NCBI RefSeq assembly: GCF_000372725.1
Contig: NW_005199516.1
Coordinates: 12,554 to 76,553, forward strand
Reading direction: 5' to 3'
Length of the DNA: 64,000 nt
From: Emiliania huxleyi CCMP1516
Taxonomy: Eukaryota; Haptophyta; Isochrysidales; Noelaerhabdaceae
Shown here: positions 1 through 8,896 of the stretch, in pieces
Numbering within the stretch: the first letter of the stretch is position 1
How the letters are laid out: every line of letters begins with the position of its first letter
Notes under the pieces: generated by a model
What the model saw: the letters and a program-made list of their open reading frames with translations, nothing else
What the model was told of the DNA's origin: nothing
Database searches by the model: none
Translations under genes and position numbers: made by a program

Positions 1-74
1 GGGGGGGGAGGGGGGTGGCAGAGCTCAACTCTTCTCGACAGACTCCCTACTCAGGAGAGCGGCTCTCACACCAG

Positions 75-1093
75 GTCGTCGCCGTCGCCACCGCCGAGCC
101 GCACCCGAGCATGGTCTCGTCTGCGTCGCTCGACAAGACGGTGGCCTGTGGGACCTTCTGGGAACCTTCTAGGAACCTTCTAGGTCTCGTCTGCGTCGCT
201 CGACAAGACGGTGGCCGTGTGGGACCTTCTGGGAACCTTCTAGGAACCTTCTAGGTCTTGTCTGCGTCGCTCGACAAGACGGTGGCCGTGTGGGACCTTC
301 TGGGAACCTTCTAGGAACCTTCTAGGTCTTGTCTGCGTCGCTCGACAAGACGGTGGCCGTGTGGGACCCGCGCGCGTCGTCCGGCGCCGGCGCCAAGCCC
401 GCCAGCACCGTCGCCCTCCCCGAGCGCGCGCTCTGCCTCGACTTGCGCTGGCCGCATGCCCTTGTCGGCACCGGCGCCGCCGCCGCCGGCGCGCAGCTCA
501 TCGACTTGCGTTACGCGCCGGCTGAGGCAAAGCCGCTCAAGCTGCACCAGTCGGTGAGCCGGTTCCCGCCAAGGTCGGTCGCGCTCTTCCCGGGCGGCGA
601 GGGCTTCTGCGCCGGCAGCCACGACGGGCGCGTCGCCGTGCACTTCCACTCCTCCTCGGCCGGCGGCGCGGCCGGCGCGGCGGCGGCGGCGCCCAAAGCG
701 AAGGCGCCGTGGGGGGAGGACTTTTCGTTCAAGTGCCACCGGCAGGGGGCGGACAAGGACCGGATCTACGGCGTGGGCGCGCTCTCGTTCTTCCCGGCCA
801 AGCCGCACCTCCTCGCCACCGCCGGCTCAGACGGGGAGTGCCACCTCTGGGACCTCAAGCGGCGGCACAAGACCGCGCACCTACTCAAAGCGTCCACCGC
901 TGGCTCGGGCGCGCCCGTCGCGCTGCCAGCCATCGCCTTCTCGCGCGGCGGCGACATGCTCGCGTACGCCCGCTCCGACGACTGGTCGGGCGGCGCGGCT
1001 GCGTACGAGGCGACGCGCGGCGCGGGCCACGCCAACGACGTGCGCATCTTGCTGCTGGACCCGTCGGGCTGGGAGAAGCGCGAGGCGGGCTGA
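75..1093 (+). CDS. RAE1: RAE1/GLE2-like mRNA export factor, WD40 protein, 3' part
   Basis: Partial gene running in from the left edge. The last exon (326-1093) encodes LDKTVAVWD, then FKCHR, then a GSDGECHLWD blade and a final AYARSDDWSGG segment. That order matches the C-terminal blades of RAE1/GLE2, where a FKCHR segment precedes a GSDG..WD blade and a YA..YDWSKG tail. The family forms a seven-blade propeller at the nuclear pore and binds NUP98 for mRNA export; this role is inferred from the family. A likely exon begins after the acceptor CACCAG near 74 and ends with Met at 111-113. An intron at 114-325 made of tandem copies of the exon edge follows. Stop TGA at 1091-1093. BUB3 is a relative, but the YDWS-type C-terminus favours RAE1. 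Confidence 0.72.
114..325 (+). repeat. 70-71 bp tandem duplication of an exon edge forming an intron
   Basis: Three consecutive copies start at 114, 184 and 255, and the fourth start, at 326, is the true exon. Each begins GTCTCGTCTGCG or GTCTTGTCTGCG and carries the coding words for SASLDKTVAVWD. Each ends with GGAACCTTCTAG before the next GT. Splicing from GT at 114 to AG at 325 joins Met to VLSASLDKTVAVWD in frame. The first copy is 1 bp shorter (70 bp), which would break the frame if it were translated. The structure is an AG|GT tandem duplication acting as an intron. Confidence 0.8.
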
Positions 1094-2610
1094 GCTGAGT
1101 TTTTTCGGAGGCCACAAACGGACACTCTACCGACCTTTACACCCCTAGAAGCTAGATAATCCACCCCGACACATTTTTTGTGTATATAGGCATTTGCCCA
1201 ATATTTGCTTGCTTGGGCGGTTACTCGTAGAGGGGTTACTTTTTATATGCCAATACTCGTGACCCCCTGTGGCCTGGCCCTGGGCGGCGCCCAGGGGGAG
1301 GGGGCTCCTGCAGAGTCCAGCGAGACCCGGAACTGACTGCACAGACTGGCCACCTGGCGTGTCGTCTAAGTTCGTGAGTCCGATCACCAGCGTCTAAGTT
1401 TGAGAGCCCGTCTCCTTCCGGGGGCTTAAGTTCAGCGCTCGCCTGCGCGCAGGTCTAAGTTTTGGGCAACCCTCTACCCCTACTACCGACTAGTCTACCC
1501 AACCAAAACGCAGACGACGGGGAGAGCAGCACCGCGCGGCGAGCGGCGACGTGGTTATTAACGCGGAGGAGGTATGGGGTGATATGGATTTCATACACGC
1601 CGAGCGCGCAGGCGCGGCATATCGGAGACAATAGGGGGATCCGGCGTGAAAGAGCTATCGAAATCGACCTTGACCCAGCCGATTCCACCGATGTCGACGC
1701 CGTCACCTCCGCGGCTACCGCGCTCTCGCTCGACGGCACCGTGGAGAGAATCAAACCGAAGACCTTGCCGAGGCGATGGGCCGGGTGGGTCACGTTGGAC
1801 CCCGACCCCGCCCCCACCCCTCGTGGGGGCACCCGCCCCTGCCGGGCACCGCTTATTGCGGCGCCTGGCAGGGGCACCCCCTGGGTGGGGGCCGGCGATT
1901 CCCATGCCGGCTCTCCGCCACAACCCCCGCCGGGAGGGAATCCCTGCTCACAGAAAAGGGCTCCGAGCCTTGTCTCGCGCACGCCCCTGGCGGGCGCCGC
2001 GGACCAGTTCCGCGAGCGCTCGTCAACGGGTGGTGTGCGGTTCTTGCCGTAGTTCCTCTTCGGTCGCCTAGCCCCGGCGCCGTCTGTCGGACGCCTGCGT
2101 GTCACGAGTGCGAGCCGCTCGCGGTTCGTACGCCCGCTTGCGGGTTCGAGTGGCGGGCCATCCCGCTTGCGGGATGGCTTAGCGGGTTCGAGCCGTCACA
2201 CATTGGCTGCCGGGGTGTGCCGAGGGGGGGCTGGTGGGCGGTAAGCCGTCATTGCCCGGCGCTGCTTGCAGCGCTCTGGGTGGTGGTGTCGGCGCTCCAA
2301 GAGTGGCACTTTTGGGAAGAGGTTCTTCCTTTCCGCTCCCCCCCAAGGCGCGAGACACACACGAATTCTTTAAACTAGCTGCAAACCCTTGGCGCACGCA
2401 TATCTTGGATGGCCGGCATGGGGCCTGAGGCGTCGCCCATGCTTGCCATGTGCGAGTGGATGGTAGAATGCACCAATAGGCACGTCGCGCAAGGTCGGGA
2501 TCGCAAGTTATGCCCGCATCAAGCGCCAGTTTAGAGTCGTCCAGAGTCGTGGCATAGAGTTGTTTGGTATTGCTAAAAATCTCACACGCCGTGGCAGGCC
2601 GTGTAGCCAC
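1094..2610. other. Intergenic stretch with one doubtful ORF
   Basis: No gene is recognised. An ORF at 1462-2052 (+) holds an acidic segment (EIDLDPADSTDVDAV) that could be an exon, but a long ORF lies on the other strand and there is no family match. An imperfect inverted repeat at about 1809-1893 pairs GCCCCCACCC..CCCCTGCC with GGCAGGGGCACC..GTGGGGGC. A perfect 10 bp hairpin with a 2-base loop lies at 2157-2178. Confidence 0.3.
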
Positions 2611-2889
2611 TGAGATGGTCTTATGACGACCCCGTTTCGACATCGTCCCCAAGGCCTCTACCCATGAGCTCCATGCGGGAATGACTGGCTCAACCAAGAC
2701 TGATCACAAATTCCCACGATATCTCACAAAGCGCGAAATTCTTCCTCGTGACAGCATAATTCGACGACTTCGATGTTGCAGAGAGAATTTGTGATCAGTT
2801 GGTTGAGCCAATCATTCCCGCATGGAGCTCATGGGTATAGAGGCCTTGGGGACGATGTGTCGAAACGGGGTCGTCATAAGGCCATCTGA
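2611..2889. repeat. Long inverted repeat, arms about 103 bp, spacer 71 bp
   Basis: The left arm 2611-2713 and the right arm 2785-2889 are reverse complements with only a few mismatches and short indels. The inner ends are TGATCACAAATTC and GAATTTGTGATCA; the outer ends are GATGGTCTTATGACG and CGTCATAAGGCCATC. The spacer 2714-2784 is AT-richer and has no ORF. It could be a foldback transposon, a MITE, or a transcribed long hairpin. Confidence 0.85.
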
Positions 2890-3054
2890 GCAACCACGCC
2901 GTCCGCCGTCGCAGCACAATCGCCAGGGTGGCGAGCGCCGCACACAGCACTGCTCGTGCCGGTCAAGAGAGACGCGCCGGTCACAAGCACATCTAGCGCG
3001 TCCTTAGCTTTGATGCTGTCTGTCGGTCCCGGGTAGCCTCGGGCGCGCCAAGGG

Positions 3055-3209
3055 TTATCCATCGCGTCCGAGTCCCGTCGTTCATGTTGATATCGATTGT
3101 CATTGAGGTCCTAAAATCGACTCCTGGGTTGGCTGGCCCCGAGAGCTGCGTCTCGAGCTCCCGGTGCCGTTGCCAGACGACCCCGAGCGTCGGCGCCCAA
3201 ATAAGGCCC
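3055..3209 (+). repeat. 155 bp direct repeat, copy 1
   Basis: It begins TTATCCATCGCGTCCGAG and ends CGCCCAAATAAGGCCC. It matches 3454-3613 almost base for base, apart from one extra C and a 5-base ATTGG-type insertion in copy 2. About 245 bp of unrelated sequence separates the copies. The repeat lies downstream of the transporter gene. Confidence 0.85.
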
Positions 3210-3443
3210 CGACGCTCGAACACACACACGAACACTACAAACCGTCTGCCAGGGAGGGAGGGTGGGGCAGACGAGAACGGGACTCGGGCGCCTGGGGGCG
3301 CGAGGGTCCGACACACGAGTTCCGCGCACGGACGGACGTAATGATCCGGCCATCGCGTCACGTTTCCACACCTTACGGTGGGGGTTATTCTGTGTCGGTT
3401 CCTCTCCTCGCGTTGTTGGATAACCTACATAGCCGCTGCGCGG

Positions 3444-4869
3444 CTATCTCCGATTATCCATCGCGTCCGAGTCCCCGTCGTTCATGTTGATATCGATTGT
3501 CATTGAGATTGGTCCTAAAATCGACTCCTGGGTTGGCTGGCCCCGAGAGCTGCGTCTCGAGCTCCCGGTGCCGTTGCCAGACGACCCCGAGCGTCGGCGC
3601 CCAAATAAGGCCCATCGCGCCGATTGCCGGGGAAGTCGATACCAGTGAGTCTCAAACAGGCCCATCGACGAAGTTGGGGTCGTGAGCCAGCGCTGACGGC
3701 TCGTCTCGTCGCCGCCGCCGAGGAAGAGCTCGTGAACCCCGACGCGCAGTCCAAAGGCGTTGAGCGGAAAGACAAACACCATGATGGCGGTCATCGCCCC
3801 CTGCACGGCGGCGACGAGCGCCTCCGGCACCAGCTCCAGCCCGCGCGGCGTGCTCAGCGACACGAGCACATTCTTGTCAACCGCCATGCCAAAGGCGTGC
3901 GTGCCGCCGACGGCGATGGTTGCATAGAGCAGGAAGCACGTGCCGCCCGCGATTCGCATCCCGGTCTGCAGCTTTTCCCGCTTGGTCGCCCACTTGGAAT
4001 CGCTCGGGTCCCGCCGTAGCTCTTGCAAGACAAACGGGACGTTTTGGTGGAACTGAAAGGCAAAGGTGACGACCGGCGTCGAGCGCATCCACGCGAGGGG
4101 CGACAGGCCGATCCAGGGCACGGGGTCGACGTCGCCCTTCTCCTCGCTCGTGGCTACGGCTGCCAGCACGACGCTTCCCACGATTGCGAATTGAAGCACG
4201 ACCGACGAGACCGACGTGAACTTGAGAGCCTCCATCGAGGGGAGAGCGCAGAGCGGGACAAGGAAGACGACGGCTCCAGCGAGCATCAGCGCCGTCGCCT
4301 GCTGTCCGAGCCAGCTGCCGCCTGCGGCCGTGCAAGTGTGCGATCGGCGAGGCGAGGCTGACTGAGCGGTATGGGAAAGGAGAGGCTGTGGGCGCGCCAA
4401 CAGCGAAGGTGAGGACCGTCGGAAAGAGCTGCTTGATGACGACGAGGCCGCCGATGCAGGCGCCAAAGCAGTACAGCACGAGGACGACGCCGGTGAGGTA
4501 GCCTCCGGCGCGGCCAAATACGGCATTGACGATCTCCGTGTAGAGGTTCTCGCCCGAGAGCTCCGCGGCGATCCCGATGAAGGACGCGCTCCGCTCAGTG
4601 ATGAACCAGACGAAAGCGAGGAGGAGAATGCCGCCCACCAGGCCGACATCCGTCAGCACGTGCGGAATGGCGAGGATGCCCGTCCCGAGCGCCGTGCACG
4701 CACAGTTGAAGGTGACGGCGCGCAGGCTGGAGGTGCCAGACACAAGGAACGCGCTCGACGACCGCTCAACCGCTTTCCCAGCGGCGAGGCCGTCGCCGAG
4801 CCCCGGCTCGCCGCGGGCCGGGCTGCCACTGTCGGTGCGAGCCTCCCTTGGCAGGAGCTTCACGTCCAT
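3444..4869 (-). CDS. Amino-acid/auxin permease family (AVT/SLC38-like) transporter, C-terminus probably altered
   Basis: Start ATG at 4869. The first exon encodes an N-terminal cytosolic tail, then a first helix with ACTALGTGILAIP, the hallmark of Aa_trans proteins, and two more helices. A GC-AG intron at 4322-4397 (76 bp) joins ..LTFAVG to GSWLGQQATAL in frame. Further helices include VPWIGLSPLAW..TPVVTFAFQFHQNVP, typical of the family's central substrate region. I count about eight membrane spans, where eleven are usual. After RQRWLTTPTS the ORF runs through polar sequence and the 155 bp repeat to a stop at 3444. The last three helices are missing from this window, so the gene may be truncated or its last exon unrecognised. 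Expected role: proton- or sodium-coupled amino-acid transport across plasma or vacuolar membrane. Confidence 0.72.
3454..3613 (+). repeat. 155 bp direct repeat, copy 2
   Basis: Second copy of the 3055-3209 sequence. It sits where the transporter ORF on the minus strand loses its family resemblance, so the last residues of that ORF, if translated, come from this repeat. This suggests the repeat replaced or interrupted the original 3' end. Confidence 0.85.
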
Positions 4870-4989
4870 TGGCGCCTCGCTCGGCGTTGTAGCACCGTTC
4901 TCGGCAAGCCCGCGGCTCCCGCGTGGACGGACGAGTTGCCCGCGAAACTGGTTGATAAAAGCAAATTCCCGTAGCCCCGCTGTGCGTTT

Positions 4990-5010
4990 GGGGGGGGGGG
5001 GGGGGGGGGG
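4990..5010 (+). repeat. G homopolymer
   Basis: An uninterrupted run of about 21 G lies between the divergent transporter (start 4869) and DnaJ (start 5166) genes, in their shared 5' region. The 296 bp between these starts probably holds both promoters. The exact run length is prone to sequencing error. Confidence 0.8.
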
Positions 5011-5165
5011 CTGCCCAGCGGGGAACGTGGTATGGAAAACCCATTCGTGAGTCGGTCCGGGAGGGGGGGGGGAGAAAAAGAAAAAGAATTGGCGCCTGGC
5101 GCTTCGCAGACTCGGACTGGCCTACTGGCACTACACAAGGCACGCTCCACGCGCCGGCCATCGTG

Positions 5166-6135
5166 ATGCGCTGCACGCGATGGCAGGCGTCCGTCTCCGT
5201 GTCCGCGCTCGTCGTCGTTGCGGCCGTGTTTCTTCATGCACAGCTGGCCGACGACAGAGTGCCAACCGGAGGAGACCCGTACTCAATCCTCGGCCTCGCG
5301 AATGGCGCCAGCCAGCAGCACGTCACAAAGGCGTACCGCTCGCTCGCGAAACGGTGGCATCCCGATCGCATGCATGGCGACAAGGATGTGTTTGCGCTCG
5401 TGGCTCACGCTTACGACGTGCTCACCGACCCGGAGAAGCGCGACGTGTTCGATCGGCTGGGCGCGCGAGGGCTCGAGAGGCTGCGCGACGGCGACCCGTC
5501 CGTCCGCAAGGACTGGCTTTCGGACGCGGAGATTCTGCGCCGCGTGCACAACGACGGCGAGGAGGGTTGGCTCGACCGGCTGGTCACTTCGGGCTTTGCG
5601 TCGCTGAGCGCAGGGGCGGCCGCCTGCAGCCGGCGGCTCGCACCGAGCCTCCGGTGGCTCACCGGCAGGGAGTGGCCGTCGGTGGTGATCACCGCCTCGG
5701 ACGGCGACGGTTCTGCTCTCTACTCTGGCGGCGCCACCCGTGGCGGCGCGTCTGCACGCGGTGCCGGCGCCGGCCCGTGCAGCCGCCGGCGAGTCCTTGG
5801 CCTCGCGACCGGGAATAGGCGCCACGTTTCGGTTCGACCTGTCGGGGAGGTCGTCCGACTTTGAGCTGAGAGACGTGACCCGCCCCGATGATGCTCGGGG
5901 CGCAGCCCCCCGCAGACCTGGGGGCGCCATGTCGGCCTCCGCCCCGGTGCAGGTGACGCACAACTGCGACGCTGCGCGCGCAAAGTTTCTTGGCATCAAG
6001 GCGACCTACTACCTGCAGTGCGCGCACGAGCCGGGGCGCTCCATCGCGGTGCACGTCGCGCCTCGGACTTTCACCGTCGCCGACCGAACCGGCGATAACA
6101 CCGCGTCCAACTTGTTTGAGCTGGAAATGGTGTGA
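5166..6135 (+). CDS. DnaJ (J-domain) protein with N-terminal signal peptide
   Basis: ATG at 5166. Residues 1-28 have a short basic start and a hydrophobic core (VSALVVVAAVFLHAQLA), a likely signal peptide or anchor. A J domain follows: DPYSILGLANGAS, KAYRSLAKRWHPDR with the HPD motif required to stimulate Hsp70, then the fourth helix EKRDVFDRLG. The rest is not the Gly/Phe-rich or Cys-rich region of type I DnaJ, so it is a type III J-protein, perhaps of the ER lumen. The starting frame stops at 5864. The coding-like frame continues one base out of step (FRFDLSGRSSDFELRD .. FLGIKATYYLQC .. NLFELEMV) to the stop at 6135. A short intron around 5700-5760 or a frame error must link them; I could not place the junction. 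Confidence 0.62.
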
Positions 6136-6787
6136 GGAGAGAGGAGCATATACATTCGTGAAACGTGTGTTTGTAGTTGAGAGTTTTGGCTTTTGCGGAA
6201 AGCCCGGAGCCGGAGATTTCGCCCCCGGCCCCGCGCCCCCTGCCCCAGACATGTACATGTACATGTCATGTGAGGAGTATATTACACGTGCGGCGGGGCA
6301 GACCCGAGCGCAATCCGCAAACAGAATCAGAAACACCCAGGCCCGGTTCGCGGTTGCCACCCCAGGATTAGTCTTCTCTGCCTGCGGGAACACCCTCGGC
6401 CGGCCGGGTGGGACTGCGGCTGGAGCTAGCATGGCTCGATAGAGCCGAGACCCCGTGTTGAGGCGGGGCGCTCCTTCGGGCGGCTCGTGGTGGACAACGA
6501 CAAGAGCACAAACGAAGCAAGTGAGTGATGAGATGTCAGAGATCAACAACATAGAGAGCCGAGTACAGCAAGAGAAACATGGCGCACGCACACTCGTGTG
6601 GCAGTCATATACCGATGCTAAGAGCTAAGTGCGCACATGCAGTTCGCACTCTGGCAGAGGGAGCGCCTCAGGGGCGCTCACAGCTCTCCCGTCTCTTACT
6701 GCTGAGAAGTGTGGCGATCGCTGCTCCTGCGGCCGAGCCCGGTCGTACCGGTTGCAGAGCCCCTCAGCCCCGACGCCCTTTTGTCTT
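6136..6787. other. Intergenic, no gene seen
   Basis: This stretch holds the convergent 3' ends of the DnaJ and Myb genes. A short palindromic run, ACATGTACATGTACATGT, lies near 6250. The ORFs on both strands here have no protein-like features. Confidence 0.5.
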
Positions 6788-8209
6788 TTAGCAGAAGCGC
6801 TCGAGCCACTTGCACGGCCGATAAATGACGTTGTCCAGCGCTTGCGCGGCCTGCTGCACGCTAATCTTCCTCGAGGCCATCGCGGAGAGGGCGGTGGCCC
6901 TCTTGACCAGGTTCTCGCCCTCGAGCCGCTCGCCCGACGTCAGCGCGGGGCAGATGTGCCCTGCCTTGGGCTGCCCGCACCGGCCGCACCGGTAGCCGTG
7001 CCCATCCCCCTTGTCTTTCCGCACCTGCTGAGCCTTCTCCATGCGCTTCCACCTGATACACAGAGCGGCGCGGGCGAGGTTAGTGCGGCGAGTTGCGAGG
7101 CACGCTCTGCGCGGCATTTTGCCCGGGGCTGAGTGCGCGCACCGATTGCGGACACCATTCTCGGTCCGCCCGGGCAGCGCCGCGGCGATGCGGTTCCAGC
7201 GCTTGCCGATCGTCTCGACCAGGTCGACGATGAGCAAGTCCTCCTCGACCGTCCACATAGCGGGCTGCTCCTTCTCCTGGCTCCCGACCCGAGCGGCAGC
7301 CGTGCCCGACTGCGCCGCGGCGAGGAGCTGCTCCACGTCGTCCATGCTGGCGAGCGCCCTCGATTCGTATCGTCCGATCCACACTTGCGCAGCGACAGTG
7401 CCATCGCCTGTTGCGACGGACGGCAGTGGCGGCTGCGGCGGCAGCGAGCTCATCTCATCGTGCTGCTTCGCCTCAAAGATCGGGACGTTCTCTTCCCTCG
7501 CTTGGTTCTGCGCCTCGAAGCGGCCAGCGACGAGCGGCTTCACGGCGCCATTGGTGTGCGCCGCGTTCGACACGTAGCTTCCGCTGCGGCTCGAGAACGC
7601 AAAGGCAAGCAACTCTGTCGCCACCACCGCTGGCAGTGGCCCCGGCGTTCCGGCCTCGGACCCCGTCCTTGACCGCGCTCTCTTGCCGCCCTCGGGGCTT
7701 CCCGCCTGCCGCCCAGGCATGAACAGCATCATCGCCGCGGCGCCCTCCTCGTCGCTCTCGTCGATCTGCAGCTCAGTGTCGCTCCCAGAGTGGCCCCCGG
7801 TGTCGCTGCCAGAGTGCCGCCGGAGCATCTCGCCGCTCTCGTTGGCCTGCAGGTGCCGCTTTCGCTTTTTGTTCCTCGCTGCCTGCGAGTACCACGGCGT
7901 GCCCGCCTGCCCCCCCTCGCACGACGCCCAGCGCGAGGCTTGCCCCTCCCCCCAGCTGTCGTTGTGGCCGAGCCGCTGCACTGCCGTGCGCGCGCGCTTG
8001 GCAGCCCCCTCCGCCAGCAGGCCACTGCTGCCCTCGCCGCCTTCCGTCTCGCTCTTGCTCCTGCAGCTTGGGCAGATCAGCAAGCCGAGCACCCTCCTCG
8101 GTCGCGACTCGCAAGCCGCGTGGAAGGTGTTGCAGCCGTCGCAGAGCCACGACGCGTTTTGAGCGCTGGGGCAGAGCGCCTCCGGTCTGGGCGGTGCGCG
8201 CGAGAGCAT
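6788..8209 (-). CDS. Single-repeat Myb/SANT DNA-binding protein with Cys-rich ends
   Basis: ATG at 8209 (an in-frame GTG lies four codons upstream). The N-terminus has Cys pairs (WLCDGCNTFHAAC..LICPSC) arranged like half of a PHD/RING finger. A long low-complexity acidic and basic middle follows. The Myb repeat is WTVEEDLLIVDLVETIGKRW..IAAALPGRTENGVRNR, with the regularly spaced Trp and the recognition helix. An intron at 7053-7142 (90 bp, GT-AG) removes a segment and restores NRWKRMEKAQQ, the normal end of a Myb repeat; because 90 is divisible by three the unspliced frame stays open. A small knuckle, CGRCGQPKAGHICP, follows the repeat. Likely a nuclear transcription regulator; targets unknown. 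Confidence 0.75.
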   Translation of the reverse strand: MLSRAPPRPEALCPSAQNASWLCDGCNTFHAACESRPRRVLGLLICPSCRSKSETEGGEGSSGLLAEGAAKRARTAVQRLGHNDSWGEGQASRWASCEGGQAGTPWYSQAARNKKRKRHLQANESGEMLRRHSGSDTGGHSGSDTELQIDESDEEGAAAMMLFMPGRQAGSPEGGKRARSRTGSEAGTPGPLPAVVATELLAFAFSSRSGSYVSNAAHTNGAVKPLVAGRFEAQNQAREENVPIFEAKQHDEMSSLPPQPPLPSVATGDGTVAAQVWIGRYESRALASMDDVEQLLAAAQSGTAAARVGSQEKEQPAMWTVEEDLLIVDLVETIGKRWNRIAAALPGRTENGVRNRCAHSAPGKMPRRACLATRRTNLARAALCIRWKRMEKAQQVRKDKGDGHGYRCGRCGQPKAGHICPALTSGERLEGENLVKRATALSAMASRKISVQQAAQALDNVIYRPCKWLERFC

Positions 8210-8349
8210 GACGGCGCTCACAGCTCACAGCGGGCTGTGCGAGCCGCCCTGCCCCGAGGACCAAGGTCTCAAAGATACCGACCTCGAGATTCAAAGCTCG
8301 GCGTTCAAACGTAGTGGCGCCGTTCACAAAGACGCCCCACCAGAAAAGT

Positions 8350-8356
8350 GTTGACC

Positions 8357-8389
<33 letters not shown>

Positions 8390-8470
8390 TGTGTGTGCGC
8401 ATGGAGGCAACCGATGCGAGTCGACTGGTGTGTGTCGTCGTGGTTTCGTATCAAGAATACTCACTCACTC

Positions 8471-8512
<42 letters not shown>

Positions 8513-8550
8513 TGTGTGTCTGTGTTTGTGTGTGTGTGTGCGCGCGCGCG
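8350..8550 (+). repeat. (TG)n microsatellites flanking a 59 bp dispersed-repeat end
   Basis: (TG)n tracts lie at about 8358-8398 and 8475-8550. Between them, 8400-8458 reads ATGGAGGCAACCGATGCG .. GTTTCGTATCAAGAAT and is identical to the 3' ends of two longer copies at 34553-34612 and 35660-35719. In all three places a simple repeat follows directly: ACTC/TG here and TC in the others. This looks like a strongly 5'-truncated retroelement copy with a microsatellite tail. Confidence 0.75.
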
Positions 8551-8896
8551 CGCTGCGCTCTTTGAACTTGGTTGTCCTATTGTCCTATTCCAGATGTACA
8601 CCAAGGGAATGCCACGCCGTTGGCCACGAAAAGCTTGTTACCGGAGTGCATCTGGAACTGAATGTAGGTGGAGTTGCGCAGGACGGTCCGCTTGACGCGC
8701 TCGATCACACGCTGTTTCGGCGGCGCGGCGCCCCCGTCGGCGGGGTCCTCGCTCCACACGCGTACATAGTAGCAAGTGCATGTATGTGCCCCCCTTCTCG
8801 ACCACGGGTCGCGTTCCCGCGGTAAGTGCCCTCCGCACGCCCGACAACTAACCTGTCTGGGCGCGCGGGCTGTTGTTGTGGATCTTGTAGTGAGGC

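Noticed and set aside
2100-2195. tRNA or tRNA-derived SINE, from TGGCTTAGCGG (A-box-like) and GGTTCGAG (B-box-like) words
   Set aside because: The words overlap instead of being 30-60 bases apart and no cloverleaf can be drawn.
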